A stretch of 46,195 nucleotides of DNA from positions 1 through 46,195 of the forward strand of contig MLAK01000924.1 of NCBI GenBank assembly GCA_001839685.1, written 5' to 3'. A program made the translations under genes and the position numbers. The stretch's first letter is position 1; every line of letters starts with the position of its first letter. Shown here one piece after another: positions 18,067-28,361 of this stretch. This DNA is from Tritrichomonas foetus. Its lineage: Eukaryota; Parabasalia; Tritrichomonadida; Tritrichomonadidae. Under the pieces are notes generated by a model. It made no database searches. It was not told the DNA's origin and saw only the letters and a list, made by a program, of their open reading frames with translations.

Positions 18067-19950
18067 CTACAAAGTCGCTGTTTTCTTGTCTATAAATTCA
18101 TCCCAATCTGAAATAACAGAATTGAGAACAATTGGTGGCAATCTAAGATCCAATATTTGCTTTATATTCTCTATTTTATCTATTATTTCTTTCTGATGCT
18201 CGATAATATGATGTAGGTTTTTTTCTCTATCAGTAGGTCCGACATATTCATCAATGTCATTAGCTTGATAGCTTCCATTTAGGTTTTGGACTCCATTTTC
18301 AGCAATAACTCGAATTAATAGTTTTTTCTTTCTTTTGATCTTCTTTTTCTTATGATTCACTCGAAGAGCTATATCATCTATTGCATCATTCAATGATTTA
18401 AATGCGACTAAATCATCATGTTTCAATCCACAAGTCAAATAATATCTAGCATCCTGAGCTTCTTTCAGTTGTTTTTCAAGTGACGTTGTTTCTTTAGAAA
18501 TAGCAGCAATTCTACTCATAAAAGCATTTCTCTTCTTTAACATAAATTTATATTTCAAAGTAGAGTGGGATAATTCATTTTTCTTGGCTTCAATTTCTTC
18601 GTTTAACGTATTTATATTGGTTGTAAATCGTCTAAATATTTTTCTTGGAGTATCAGGCATCTTAGGAGCATCTACTTTATGAATTTTTAGTTGATAATGA
18701 ATGTTTTTTTGTTCTTCTATTTGTTCTAATATAGTGTTGTATTCCATTCTTAATTTTTCAATTTCTTGTTCAGCATGTTTGAATTTGTCTTCTTTTGTTT
18801 TAGCTTTCAATTTTAGTTGTTTCTTGTTATCTTGAATTTCAATTTTCCTGTTATGTTCTTCACTTGTTTCATTTACATAATTAATAAGCATAAGTTCGCA
18901 ATGCTGTTCCTCCATATTTAATCGCGAAATTTCTCGTTTCTGCTTTCGAATCATATACCCTATTTGTGTTTTTGTCTGATGAATATTATTTATCTGTCCT
19001 CTTTTATCATTTATGTATGAATCTTCATTCTTTCTATGTTTCATCTTTTTTTCATAATAATTTTCAATTAAGTTTTCGACGTTTTTAAGTTCATTTTTCT
19101 TTTGATAAATTAATTTTTTAACATTAGTTATTTCGTCCATAATTGAATTAACTCTATCTTCATATACACTTTCATTTTTCTTATTTTGTTCAATTATTTG
19201 CTTTAAATTCTCTATTTCTAAAGTATACTTTTGTTTGTCTTTTTCGGCATAATCTTCTTCACTTTTTATTTGGTTGATAGCATATTTTTGTGATTCTATT
19301 TTTTGATATGAAAAGAAATGCTGATCATTCATTTGTCTTTGAATTTTATAGGAAACTTCGATTTCTTTAAGATAAAGCATATGATTTTGAACACAAGATG
19401 AGTCATATTGATATAAAGAGTTCTGAAAACTCGTAATTTGTTGAGTCACTTCACCAATTTTATTGATCATTTGACGACAATTGTTTCTTACTTTATCAAG
19501 CTCATCTTCATCAAAATTTGGTGGGGGTGAAAGTTGTTTCATTTGAAAATTGTCTGCAATTGTCGAAACTTTTTGAATGTTTAATTGAATTTGTTTAAAT
19601 TCTGTCGTTAATTGATTCGCCTGGAGAACAAGATGTTTCTTTTCATTTTCAAGAAGTTGTAGTTGGCGTTCTAAATCATTCTGATCATTTTCCAAAAGAG
19701 TGATTTTCTTTGGAATTGTTTGCCGAAAACTTTCAATATCATTTTTAAGTGTTTCATTCATTTTTTCATAATTGAGTTCTGATTGCGATAAGCGAAATTG
19801 AAGATCATTACATTGTTTCATCATAATATCGAGTGATTCTTGTCTTCCTGTTAATAGATTGAAATTATCGTCAATACACATTAATGTACTTTTAATGAGG
19901 CCTCCTGTTTCGGTATATTTTGGGTCTTGATTTTGTTGTCCTGCATTCAT
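18067..19950 (-). CDS. Long coiled-coil protein, function unknown
   Basis: This 627-residue protein is almost wholly charged helix, with heptad-rich segments from about residue 30 to 600, no signal peptide and no membrane span. The centre has a short Pro-containing break (VDAPKMPDTPRKIFRRF, near 420). A Lys-rich patch (NHKKKKIKRKKKLLI) lies near 540, and the C-terminal end is an LPPIVLNSVISDWDEF segment. Such proteins in flagellates are usually cytoskeletal or axonemal, but nothing here identifies a family. The gene is divergent from the beta-helix protein across 178 bases, so the two may share a promoter region. It ends in TAG. Confidence 0.85.
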   Translation of the reverse strand: MNAGQQNQDPKYTETGGLIKSTLMCIDDNFNLLTGRQESLDIMMKQCNDLQFRLSQSELNYEKMNETLKNDIESFRQTIPKKITLLENDQNDLERQLQLLENEKKHLVLQANQLTTEFKQIQLNIQKVSTIADNFQMKQLSPPPNFDEDELDKVRNNCRQMINKIGEVTQQITSFQNSLYQYDSSCVQNHMLYLKEIEVSYKIQRQMNDQHFFSYQKIESQKYAINQIKSEEDYAEKDKQKYTLEIENLKQIIEQNKKNESVYEDRVNSIMDEITNVKKLIYQKKNELKNVENLIENYYEKKMKHRKNEDSYINDKRGQINNIHQTKTQIGYMIRKQKREISRLNMEEQHCELMLINYVNETSEEHNRKIEIQDNKKQLKLKAKTKEDKFKHAEQEIEKLRMEYNTILEQIEEQKNIHYQLKIHKVDAPKMPDTPRKIFRRFTTNINTLNEEIEAKKNELSHSTLKYKFMLKKRNAFMSRIAAISKETTSLEKQLKEAQDARYYLTCGLKHDDLVAFKSLNDAIDDIALRVNHKKKKIKRKKKLLIRVIAENGVQNLNGSYQANDIDEYVGPTDREKNLHHIIEHQKEIIDKIENIKQILDLRLPPIVLNSVISDWDEFIDKKTATL

Positions 19951-20128
19951 TTTTCCATTCCGAAATTTTTAAACGTACTCAAATACCGACATGTTATATA
20001 AAAAGTATAGATCATTAATTTTTGAGCGTTAAAACGGTCGTTAGTATTCAATTGATTTTTCATCTGTTGTCACCCTCATTCTGTCGAACAATTATCTTCA
20101 GAATTTTTTCAAAGTGAAAACTCCAAAA
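19951..20128. promoter_or_regulatory. Compact divergent promoter region (178 bp)
   Basis: Two start codons point away from each other across 178 bases. The plus-strand side has a TCATT initiator-like pentamer near 20080. The short distance implies that both genes' promoters overlap or abut. Confidence 0.4.
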
Positions 20129-21844
20129 ATGATTTTTGTTTTTTTGATTTCACTTTCCTCATCGACAGAGTATTTCGTCAAATGGAATGGCGACGATAAA
20201 ACAATATGCCATCCGATGTGGCCGTGCAAATGGGAAGTCGCAGTGAAACTTTTCGAAAGAGAAGATATTATTCAAATTACAGATGCAGAAATAAAAACGG
20301 AAGAACAGCTTTTGATGTTTCAAAACATGACATCATATGTTTTCCAAATTGGCGGAGGAATAGCATCCAATTCAAATACAAAAATCGACGGAAATTTATT
20401 TCATCAAAATACAACCGATTTTTTTATTGAAATTTCACCATTCAATGAATCTTTATTATACGGTTTTGAATTTCACCATTTTCACCATCCAATTATATCA
20501 GTTCGCGGAATGGATTTATTTCTAATTGTGAATTGTTCATTTAATAATAATTTTGTTTCTTATGATTATCCATTAATTTCATTTTGTAATGTTACTGTTA
20601 TTATGTCCAACTCTTCAATCTGCAATAATTCAGTGGAGGGTTCATCAATTATTGGACTAAGCACTTCAATTTTGGGATATTTCAATGGAACAATAGAGAA
20701 TAATATTCAATTATCACGAGGGCAAATTCCATTGATTGAATTTACAAATGGAGCTTCTGAAATCACAAATTCAACAATAAAAAACAACATTTCACCAAAC
20801 TCACCTTTAATTGGCTCATGGTTTTTTATTATTGTGATTATAACCAATTCAACAATTGAAAATAACTTCTGTGGAACTTCTGCTTTAATTGTTGGTGATT
20901 CACTTGCACAGCTTTCCCTTTCAAATTCGTCAATTTCTTCAAATCGAGCCGCTTTGCTACATTCGATGACTCAATCTTCAATAAATTTATCTCAAACGAT
21001 TTTTTCGAAAAACTATGCAGCTGGACAAGCCTTAATTTTCGCGCCACGATCAACAATTCAGTTTTTGAATGAAACTATTGTATCAGAAAATATTGCGGAT
21101 TCTATCATTTCATCACAATTGTCAAATGAAACTTCATTAAATTTAATTTCCACACAGTTTTCAAATAATACATGCACAGATACTGCTTTTGCTTTATCAA
21201 ATTCGGAATCAAAAATAGAAAATACTTCTCTTTCAACAAATACAGTAAAGGATCATCCATTGATTTCTGTAAGTACTTCTAATTTCTCAATGAATGCTTC
21301 TTCTTTTGTTCGAAATTGGGTTATGGGAAAAGGGAATATCATTGAAGTTGAGGATGGAAGTATTGATGTAACAGAAACTAACTTTATTCATAATAAAAGT
21401 GATAAAAGTGGTGTTTTTCTGATTTCTATTGAAGCAAATGATACCTATTCTTTTGTATTTCGTGGTTCGGATTTTAAAGAAAATACTGGAAATATTGTCT
21501 CATCGATTCTTTTCGATAAAAAAAGACCGCCTGCCAGATTTGAATATTGCAATTTTTCAAAATTCCGATTTGAAGAAGTGAATGGGGATTTAAATGATGA
21601 TCAACTTTTTCATCGTTGTCGATTTGAAAGAAGCATAAAAGAAATCGATGAAAATTATGAAGAGGAAAGTTTTGATTCTGATTTTGATCAGAATCATTTA
21701 TTTAATGATTTTGAAATGAAGAAAAATAGAAATTTTTTGTTTAATATTTACATTATCATTGGTATTTGTGTTTCAGTAATATGTTTAATAATATTATACA
21801 GAGTGAAACTTAATGCGTTATGTAATAACGATACTTTATTGTAG
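20129..21844 (+). CDS. Predicted beta-helix type I surface glycoprotein
   Basis: This 571-residue protein has a hydrophobic start (MIFVFLISLSSS, likely signal peptide), an extracellular region of repeating short beta-strand motifs (about 60-490), a transmembrane helix (IYIIIGICVSVICLIILY, about 540-557) and a short cytosolic tail. The outer part contains many NxS/T sites and recurrent turns such as NSTIKNN, NSSISSN and NTSLSTN at spacings of roughly 20-30 residues. That is the hallmark of a right-handed parallel beta-helix, as in the polymorphic-membrane-protein-like surface families of trichomonads. A host- or substrate-facing role is inferred. The start is moved from an in-frame GTG (20114) to ATG 20129 because the signal peptide begins there. 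The exact family is uncertain. Confidence 0.75.
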   Translation: MIFVFLISLSSSTEYFVKWNGDDKTICHPMWPCKWEVAVKLFEREDIIQITDAEIKTEEQLLMFQNMTSYVFQIGGGIASNSNTKIDGNLFHQNTTDFFIEISPFNESLLYGFEFHHFHHPIISVRGMDLFLIVNCSFNNNFVSYDYPLISFCNVTVIMSNSSICNNSVEGSSIIGLSTSILGYFNGTIENNIQLSRGQIPLIEFTNGASEITNSTIKNNISPNSPLIGSWFFIIVIITNSTIENNFCGTSALIVGDSLAQLSLSNSSISSNRAALLHSMTQSSINLSQTIFSKNYAAGQALIFAPRSTIQFLNETIVSENIADSIISSQLSNETSLNLISTQFSNNTCTDTAFALSNSESKIENTSLSTNTVKDHPLISVSTSNFSMNASSFVRNWVMGKGNIIEVEDGSIDVTETNFIHNKSDKSGVFLISIEANDTYSFVFRGSDFKENTGNIVSSILFDKKRPPARFEYCNFSKFRFEEVNGDLNDDQLFHRCRFERSIKEIDENYEEESFDSDFDQNHLFNDFEMKKNRNFLFNIYIIIGICVSVICLIILYRVKLNALCNNDTLL

Positions 21845-23151
21845 TACATTTGATTAATATATTATTTTTGTTTGTTTTATAAATAGATATTACCAAATAT
21901 AAATTACTCTAATTTTTTAATTTTTCGATGTTTTTATGGGTACTTGTATAATGATGAATTGTATTGTATGCTATTCTGTGATAATGAAGCTCTTTTTTTG
22001 GGTTTATTCGCTTTCGAAGGAATTTAAAGTTGCAGAATATAGAAATTTTATTAGGTTAATTTCTTTTCCCGATTACAAATTGGTAATTCCTCACTATTGT
22101 TTGAGAAATGACATAGAAAAAGGTGTTATCCAATTCTTTACTCAACTAACCCTATGGTATAAGCTTTAAAGAAATGAATATCCGGAAATTAGCATTCCCT
22201 CCTATGAATAGATATTCATTAAGTTGGTGATGGAAACATAAAACACTGTATAGATGATTTTGGATATGACCGAGTATAGTTCACTTTGTATTATCCTTGA
22301 CCTGCATCTACATATTCTTGAAGGATGGGAAAAAATTGGGTGCTTTTAGCCAGAGTTTATTTCAATGTTATCAAATTCACCATTAGTTCCTCTTGAAAAT
22401 TTTCGATGCAAATAATAATAGATCTCTTCTTCTTCTCTGAAACTATTCTCATAATCTTCTTCTCATGGTAATATGATGCTATCAATTTCATTCATCGTCT
22501 ATTCTATATTCATTAAGCGAAAAATTCTGAGAATTCATCTCTACCAAAACCACTAAATTTATACAACAATAATATGGTATAAAACTATATGGATTTCATA
22601 ATTTATTATGGAAAAGGATTAATTAGGTAAAGACTGTTGTTCGAGCTCTATCTAATATTTCCCCGCACTTCACTCATTATGATTGAGAAACATTCTTTTT
22701 TATTCTAATACTAATATTAATTATTTGATGCATCATGTATTGGATATTATTCGAATGAGCTCTTTCCAAAAATACTTTTCTCTAGAATAGGATTATTTGA
22801 AAACAAAACAAGGTTCCAGTGATTATTCCATGAACTGTGGAGATCAATCGAAGTTTTGGATGATTGAATTCATGTCAGTACAAAAAGGAATTTATAAACA
22901 CTGTCTAGTTTAGAAGATCCACTTTGATTAATCCAAGAAATAGTCTCATTCACATGAAAAATACAATGAATATTCTATTTCTATGTAATACAATTTCGAC
23001 TTGTATTATGAGAGTTTGCAAAAAATGTAGAGAAATTTTATACATGTATTCTTTTATATTTTCTTCTCTGAATGAAGTAAATCAAACAAAAATTAAAGGA
23101 GAAATGAAACAAATATATGTTTTATGTTAAATTCATACAAAAAAATTCGGT
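21845..23151. other. 1.3-kb spacer, mostly non-coding with a possible remnant
   Basis: Apart from a possible minus-strand remnant at about 22346-22500 (annotated separately), two short plus-strand frames are present (21936-22169, 77 codons, and 22924-23130, 68 codons). They have unremarkable, hydrophobic or Lys-rich translations, no recognisable motifs and no upstream motif, so neither is called a gene. Confidence 0.4.
22346..22500 (-). pseudogene. Possible gene remnant, minus strand
   Basis: One minus-strand frame from about 22497 down to a TAA at 22346-22348 reads as an acidic protein-like segment (EIDSIILP, a stop, then EEDYENSFREEEEIYYYLH and a Gly/Asn-containing end). Only one internal stop breaks it. 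A second protein-like stretch follows in another frame. It may be a relic. No family is recognised. Confidence 0.25.
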
Positions 23152-24786
23152 TCACTCGTTTCCCGATAGCGATGAAGATGTGAATTCTGACGAAATTTCT
23201 TCAAATTTTCTTTCATTGCATCCCCTTTTTGATCGTGATCTTTTCTTTGTGTTGATCTGCAATGAAATTGGGGATGAATGCTCCACATACTTCTTCATAT
23301 GCAAAGTTGCCTGTAATCTTGCATTATCTGCTTCTTCTTGTTGAAGATTAAATGACAATTTTCTAACAAGCTCTCTCAAATTTCCAATTTCTGATTTTTG
23401 TTCTTCATTTTTTGTTCGTAATTCACGAATTGTGACTTCAAGTTGATTGACTTTGCTTTGGAATGAAGAATTTAATGAATTTTCATTTCGCGTGATTTGT
23501 TTTTGGCATGCAATCTTTAATTGATCGATTTCGTTATCATGGTCGATACACGAATCTTTAATTTTTATCTGTAACACTTTTATTTTTTTATTCAATTTCT
23601 TTATTTTCTTTTGTAAAGTCAAATTATTCAAACTTGAATCAGCATCACTTTTTTCGAGTTCAGCAATTTTTGCTTTCAATCGCATTATTTCTTTACTCTG
23701 TGAAAGAGAAAGGTTATCTTTTTCTGATAATGTTTGTCTCATTGTTTCGTTGTACCTTTGATGATTTTCGAGTTCATCTTTCCTATTATTTCCTATTTCT
23801 TCTTTTTCGAATTGAAGTGATTTTATTTTTTCATTTAATTCATTTTTGATTAATTCTACGTCAGTGAAATATTGCGAGTGCAAATCGGTTATTTCTTGTT
23901 CATGATGTTTCTGTTGTTGATTTAATTGTGATTTAAGAGATTCGAGTTCTTTTTGAAGTGAAGTGATTTGAGTGAAATAAATCATTTTATTATCATCTGA
24001 TTTGGTCTTTATTTTTGATATTTCTTGCGAATATTGGTTTTGAATATCTTTTTGGTGATTTAATTGCTCTTGAACTTTCATTTCGAGGTCATGGATGGTC
24101 ATTTCACGCTCATTGATGTTCTTTTCGCGTTCATGGATGGTTTGCTCAAGCTCATGGATGGTTTGTTCAAGTTCAATAATTTTATTTCTTTTTATGATTA
24201 TTTCATGGTTTAAAGTGGCAATCTCATTATTCGCTTTTTTCACTTTTTCATTAAATAAAGAAAGTTTCTTTGAATTTTCTTCTTCATTCATTTGTTTGAC
24301 TGAAATTTCATCTTCTAGCTCGCTGAGGTGAAAAGCGAAATGTTTGTTTTTATGGCGTTCTTCACGCAGTGCTTTTTTGAAGATTTTGAGATTTTTCATC
24401 AAAATATTAATTTCGGCAGTTTGCTGCTTGATGACGGTTACGATTTCATCAAAGTTTTTGATGTCTTTGAATCCTTCTCGATGAAGCGTATGAAAAAGTG
24501 TCTGGATTCGAGAATTAGATAATCCCGCCTTTTTTCGTTCTTCAACGAGAACCTTTCGGAGGGTAAGATTGACGGAAAGTTCCGATTTGAACAAAGTGAA
24601 GAGCGATTTGAGAACAGAAAGTGGTGCATTGTCCTCATCTTTTGTGGTACTTCGGATAAATTGTTCAATGCCTTTCGATTGTTGCAAAATTTCGTCTTGT
24701 AGGTGTGAAACTTGTAAATCTGAAACAGATGTGTCATCGTCAAGACCTGATGCGGAATCAAAGAGAGAATTGGCGATCGAATTCAT
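23152..24786 (-). CDS. Coiled-coil protein with heptad-coded DNA repeat
   Basis: This 544-residue protein has a moderately structured N-terminal part (1-150, with a GLSNSRIQTLFHTLHREGF segment) and then continuous coiled coil to about 515. Residues near 203-235 repeat a seven-residue unit (ELEQTIH, ELEQTIH, EREKNIN, EREMTIH, DLEMKVQ). The underlying DNA (about 24080-24180) is a 21-bp near-repeat. The tail is Lys/Arg- and Ser-rich (KKRSRSKRG), like a nuclear-targeting or microtubule-binding patch, then acidic. There are no membrane segments. A structural role is likely and the specific family is unknown. Two copies of CAAAAAGTT lie 50-75 bases upstream of the ATG, oriented opposite to the gene. 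Confidence 0.85.
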   Translation of the reverse strand: MNSIANSLFDSASGLDDDTSVSDLQVSHLQDEILQQSKGIEQFIRSTTKDEDNAPLSVLKSLFTLFKSELSVNLTLRKVLVEERKKAGLSNSRIQTLFHTLHREGFKDIKNFDEIVTVIKQQTAEINILMKNLKIFKKALREERHKNKHFAFHLSELEDEISVKQMNEEENSKKLSLFNEKVKKANNEIATLNHEIIIKRNKIIELEQTIHELEQTIHEREKNINEREMTIHDLEMKVQEQLNHQKDIQNQYSQEISKIKTKSDDNKMIYFTQITSLQKELESLKSQLNQQQKHHEQEITDLHSQYFTDVELIKNELNEKIKSLQFEKEEIGNNRKDELENHQRYNETMRQTLSEKDNLSLSQSKEIMRLKAKIAELEKSDADSSLNNLTLQKKIKKLNKKIKVLQIKIKDSCIDHDNEIDQLKIACQKQITRNENSLNSSFQSKVNQLEVTIRELRTKNEEQKSEIGNLRELVRKLSFNLQQEEADNARLQATLHMKKYVEHSSPISLQINTKKRSRSKRGCNERKFEEISSEFTSSSLSGNE

Positions 24787-24834
24787 ATTTTAGGTTTTTG
24801 AACTCCGGGACCGTTTACTTTCAATCATAAATTA

Positions 24835-24861
24835 TTCAAAAAGTTGTCATATCAAAAAGTT
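24835..24861 (+). promoter_or_regulatory. Paired CAAAAAGTT motifs
   Basis: Two copies (24837-24845 and 24853-24861) lie 16 bases apart in the 368-base spacer (24787-25154), upstream of the minus-strand coiled-coil gene. They are on the plus strand, opposite to that gene, which weakens a simple core-promoter reading but fits an orientation-tolerant factor site. Nothing else is recognised in this spacer. Confidence 0.3.
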
Positions 24862-25154
24862 CACATATGATAATGTTATGTTAAGGGGTGATTAATTACA
24901 TTAATATAATATGAATTGTAACTATATAAATTAGTAAAGATAAACCTATCACTTTTACGTGTATAATAAAGTGTGATGAATTTTTAAAAAAAATGTTCAA
25001 AACTAAACAACAAAGTGAGTATCATACCTTTGTTAGTCTTTTAATCAAATGTCCGATAAAGATATTTTTTCATAAATCTATTCTAATACAATACATGTTA
25101 ATATTCATTGTATTTTGCATTCATAATGTCCATTATTTCCAATATAGTGGTAAA

Positions 25155-27482
25155 TTAAAATGCATCAAAATTGTTTTGCTGTTTGGTAAGTTTTGTTTTC
25201 ACGATAAAATAGTCGATAGCAGTGCTACTGTCATTAAACTCTAAAATATAGTCAACAGGATATTTAATAATAAACTCCTGTAAACAAGGTGTAAATAAAG
25301 ATGTTCGAATAAAATCAAAAGCAAAAATTGTTATAATCCTGTTGTTTTCAATTTGATTTGAAATTGTTTTTCGTGCAAATTCAAAAATTTTATGAAAAAA
25401 TATAGTTCCTTCTTCAGCTAAACAAATTAATGAAAGACAAAATCTACTCATTCCAATTGCATAATGACTTGAATTAATTGAATTACTAACTATAGATAAT
25501 GCTTTAGTAATTAATTGTTCTATTTCCTGATTTTTAAAATCACTTACAATCGATAAAATATATGCAATTACTTCAAAAAGTTTAATTGAATCACTTGGAA
25601 TTGTTTGACGAATGCTAACAGAAATAATTATATTTATTATATTCTCTAGAAATTCTGTAAGTCCAAACGACGTAGTCCAAGCTCTCCAGCAACAAATAAT
25701 TTCGGATAATTCTTGCTGTGTTAATTGGACAGAATTATCCAAATGCTCAATTTGAACTTTCAAGATTTTATTGAGATCAACAATGTTTTCAGGCTTATGT
25801 TTTAATAATAAATCATAATTTGGAGAAGAAATTAATGAAATTAAATAATTAACAGGGTTTTCTTCAATTATTTTCATTAAATATTCAAATAGAATATCTA
25901 AAATTGGATAATGGGGAATTGTATAAACTGATAAAATTTTATATTCTGGTTTCGGTGAGCATAATAAGGAAATGATAATTGAAGGCCATACATAAGTTGT
26001 TGTTGTAGATGCTTTCGATGATATTTTCTTAATAATTGTAATAGAATTATCTGCCATTAATTGTCCAAGAAGTCTCACAGATTTAAGAAATGGTGTTGCT
26101 GGACTTGTTGGTTTTGCTTCCAATTCAGGCGGTGCTTTATTCAGCATGGCTAATAAATAGTATTTCATAAATGGTGAAACTCGAATTAATAATTCATTAA
26201 TCATATTTTTAATAGTTAATGAGCCATGTGACCAACATAATTCTACATAATATAATAAAAGATACCAAACAGGCTCGAATGTTTTTTCATTTTCAATTTG
26301 TTCACATAAAATAGATAATTTATACAGAAAATTCACTAATTGTCCATGAATTGCTAAATATAAAATTATATCATTTGGTATTTCACTTAATAATGGAACT
26401 AATGATAAAAATTGGCTAATCGAATTCATATGCACCAAGTAAATAAGGGATTCATCAAAATTTAAAATAGTTGAAGGATGATTGTAAATTGAATGAATCA
26501 ATTCATTTGATGGCAATTGTGATGTTACAGTTGATGTTAAAATTCGCTCAATTGTTAAAGAATCAAGAACATAGGAATCAGAAATATATGAATTATCTGT
26601 ATTAAAATGATAATCACTAAAACTAACGTCATGAATATCAGAATAATTTCGATCTGTGCTGTTAAAATATGATTCATCTTGAGATTTTTTAGATTCATTC
26701 AGTCTAATAAAGGAAAGAACAGAATTTAAACCTCCTTTTGGATCAATTAATGATTTTTCCAAAAGATAAGCTCCAACTATTGTTTGGTTATTTAAAAATT
26801 CATTAATTAACCGTAAATAAATCGTCAAAAAAGACTTCATTGAGAAAAAACGCAAAAAACTATCAAAATTTGAATGCAAGGCGATATAAGGGAAGATAAG
26901 CATGTTGAGATTATGATGTTGGAAAAGTAAATTTTTATCGTCAACATCAGAAAAAACCGATTTTTTGAATAATGGAATATCAACATCAAAATCTAAAAAT
27001 TTGTCAATTTTTGGACGTAATTGGATTATTTCATCATCAAAAAATAATCTAGACATGGATACCAGCATTGAAAATTTATTATCTTCTGTAATTTTACAAA
27101 TAATTTTTGACGATTCATTTGGTGAAATATCTTCTGTGATTATTTTCAGAATTTTAAAAATGCAACTTCCGATTTCTTTTGATTCAATAACTGGAAAAAT
27201 GTCAAAAAAAAGCCGACCTGAATATTCGATCAATTTTGCAAACCCTGTTGAGTATTCATTATTTTTAGTGAGTAATATTTCGATGAAAACTTGCGGATAT
27301 TTTAGTGCTACCTCTTTCAAGTAGTCGTAAAAAATCGTTGGCGAATTCTCCAATCTGGAGCAAATTGTTAAAAGCGAAAGAATGATATCTTGAACATTCA
27401 AACTACTATTTTGTCCTTCGAGAAGAGAAATAAATTCTTGAGACGATCTGGAATGGTTCCAGCTGTCTCGAATGAGATCCAT
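25155..27482 (-). CDS. Large alpha-helical (solenoid-like) protein, function unknown
   Basis: This 775-residue protein is made of many amphipathic helices of 15-25 residues without coiled-coil heptads or membrane spans, as in HEAT/ARM-like solenoids. A Ser/Asp/Tyr-rich low-complexity insert (about 270-310) separates the N- and C-terminal halves. A segment around EPVWYLLLYYVELCWSHG (about 410-428) is the most distinctive. It vaguely recalls tail subunits of Mediator, but I would not assign that. The start is moved from an in-frame TTG to the ATG at 27482, four codons in. The best description is a conserved-looking scaffold protein. A remote-homology or structure search would be decisive. Confidence 0.75.
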   Translation of the reverse strand: MDLIRDSWNHSRSSQEFISLLEGQNSSLNVQDIILSLLTICSRLENSPTIFYDYLKEVALKYPQVFIEILLTKNNEYSTGFAKLIEYSGRLFFDIFPVIESKEIGSCIFKILKIITEDISPNESSKIICKITEDNKFSMLVSMSRLFFDDEIIQLRPKIDKFLDFDVDIPLFKKSVFSDVDDKNLLFQHHNLNMLIFPYIALHSNFDSFLRFFSMKSFLTIYLRLINEFLNNQTIVGAYLLEKSLIDPKGGLNSVLSFIRLNESKKSQDESYFNSTDRNYSDIHDVSFSDYHFNTDNSYISDSYVLDSLTIERILTSTVTSQLPSNELIHSIYNHPSTILNFDESLIYLVHMNSISQFLSLVPLLSEIPNDIILYLAIHGQLVNFLYKLSILCEQIENEKTFEPVWYLLLYYVELCWSHGSLTIKNMINELLIRVSPFMKYYLLAMLNKAPPELEAKPTSPATPFLKSVRLLGQLMADNSITIIKKISSKASTTTTYVWPSIIISLLCSPKPEYKILSVYTIPHYPILDILFEYLMKIIEENPVNYLISLISSPNYDLLLKHKPENIVDLNKILKVQIEHLDNSVQLTQQELSEIICCWRAWTTSFGLTEFLENIINIIISVSIRQTIPSDSIKLFEVIAYILSIVSDFKNQEIEQLITKALSIVSNSINSSHYAIGMSRFCLSLICLAEEGTIFFHKIFEFARKTISNQIENNRIITIFAFDFIRTSLFTPCLQEFIIKYPVDYILEFNDSSTAIDYFIVKTKLTKQQNNFDAF

Positions 27483-27944
27483 TTTAAGGAACAAAAATCT
27501 CCTTAAAATTTTGTTTACTTTTTTTTCTCATCAATTCAAATTAATACACAATTTTTCTTAATAATATTCAAATTTATTGGCCTATATTTTGGCATATTGA
27601 GCACGTTTAATTAAAAAGCGACAAATTTAAAAGAAAAAACAACGAGAGTAGGGTTGGAAACCCAATGATGATCTTATCGCCCATGATTTTGTCTATTGAA
27701 AACCACTAGTATTATAAGTAGGAATCATCTTTGATTGAATATCATTGTATGAATATCAACAACACGAATATCTGACTATTTTATCATTCAAAATATCAAC
27801 CAAATATCAATTGAAAAATACAATCAATACAATCAACATCGTAACACTCAGAATAAAACTCTAATGATGACAAAAAAGAAAAGAGAAAAAGAAAAAATAA
27901 CATTAGGCGATAGAAATTAAGTGAGCGTAATATAAGAAAAAACT
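27483..27944. other. Spacer, nothing recognised
   Basis: This 462-base stretch lies upstream of the solenoid-like gene and downstream of uL23. It contains a short GC-containing stretch near 27645-27665 with a GGGTTGGAAACCC hairpin-like sequence. I see no cloverleaf or coding potential. Confidence 0.35.
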
Positions 27945-28361
27945 TTAGGCCATTTCGTTAGCAATGTTCATAGCTTCGAATTCAGCTGGAAGACGAACGT
28001 ATGCCTTCTTGAGGCATTTAGCAGTAACAAGTGTGCTGATTTTGACTGGTTTAACCTTGTAGAGGCGGTTGACGGCGGCGGCGATTTCAGTCTTTGTGGC
28101 GCGGAGATCGACCCAGAAAACTAATGTGTTTTCGTCTTCGACCTTGCGTGAAGCTTTATCGCTTGTGACTGGACCGCGGATGATTTTGTAGTCGTTACGT
28201 TTGATAGAAACTGGTTGGACAGCCTTATGTTCGTAGATTGGTTTACGTGGGACTGTAACTGTGGATGGTTTGTGGAACTTTTGGAAATGTCTGACCTTCC
28301 TGACTTGTTTTTGTTGTCCTTTAGCGACGTTCTTGGCGGCAGCTTCTGCTTGTCCTGACAT
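27945..28361 (-). CDS. RPL23A: 60S ribosomal protein uL23 (L23a/L25)
   Basis: This 138-residue protein is uL23, a large-subunit protein at the polypeptide exit tunnel that contacts nascent-chain factors. The basic N-terminal extension (about 1-60) is typical of eukaryotes. The core follows: RNDYKIIRGPVTSDKA, KVEDENTLVFWVDLRATKTEI, NRLYKVKPVKISTLV and KKAYVRLPAEFEA. The C terminus is slightly shorter than in animals. The gene is visibly GC-richer than its surroundings, with preferred-codon-like usage as expected for a highly expressed gene. Just before the ATG it has CCTTTT, and about 25 bases up AACGGTTT, both resembling T. vaginalis M5 and M3 promoter elements. The stop lies in TAAA. Confidence 0.97.
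   Translation of the reverse strand: MSGQAEAAAKNVAKGQQKQVRKVRHFQKFHKPSTVTVPRKPIYEHKAVQPVSIKRNDYKIIRGPVTSDKASRKVEDENTLVFWVDLRATKTEIAAAVNRLYKVKPVKISTLVTAKCLKKAYVRLPAEFEAMNIANEMA

Noticed and set aside
21936..22169. 77-codon plus-strand frame after the beta-helix gene
   Set aside because: It begins with an ATG, but there is no motif, no upstream CAAAAAGTT, and the translation is unremarkable.
25155..27482. Assignment of the helical protein to a Mediator tail subunit
   Set aside because: Only a vague resemblance around one segment. Helical solenoids look alike and no diagnostic motif was found.
27645..27665. Possible tRNA or structured RNA near GGGTTGGAAACCC
   Set aside because: No acceptor, anticodon or T-arm pairing could be drawn; it is a single small hairpin.
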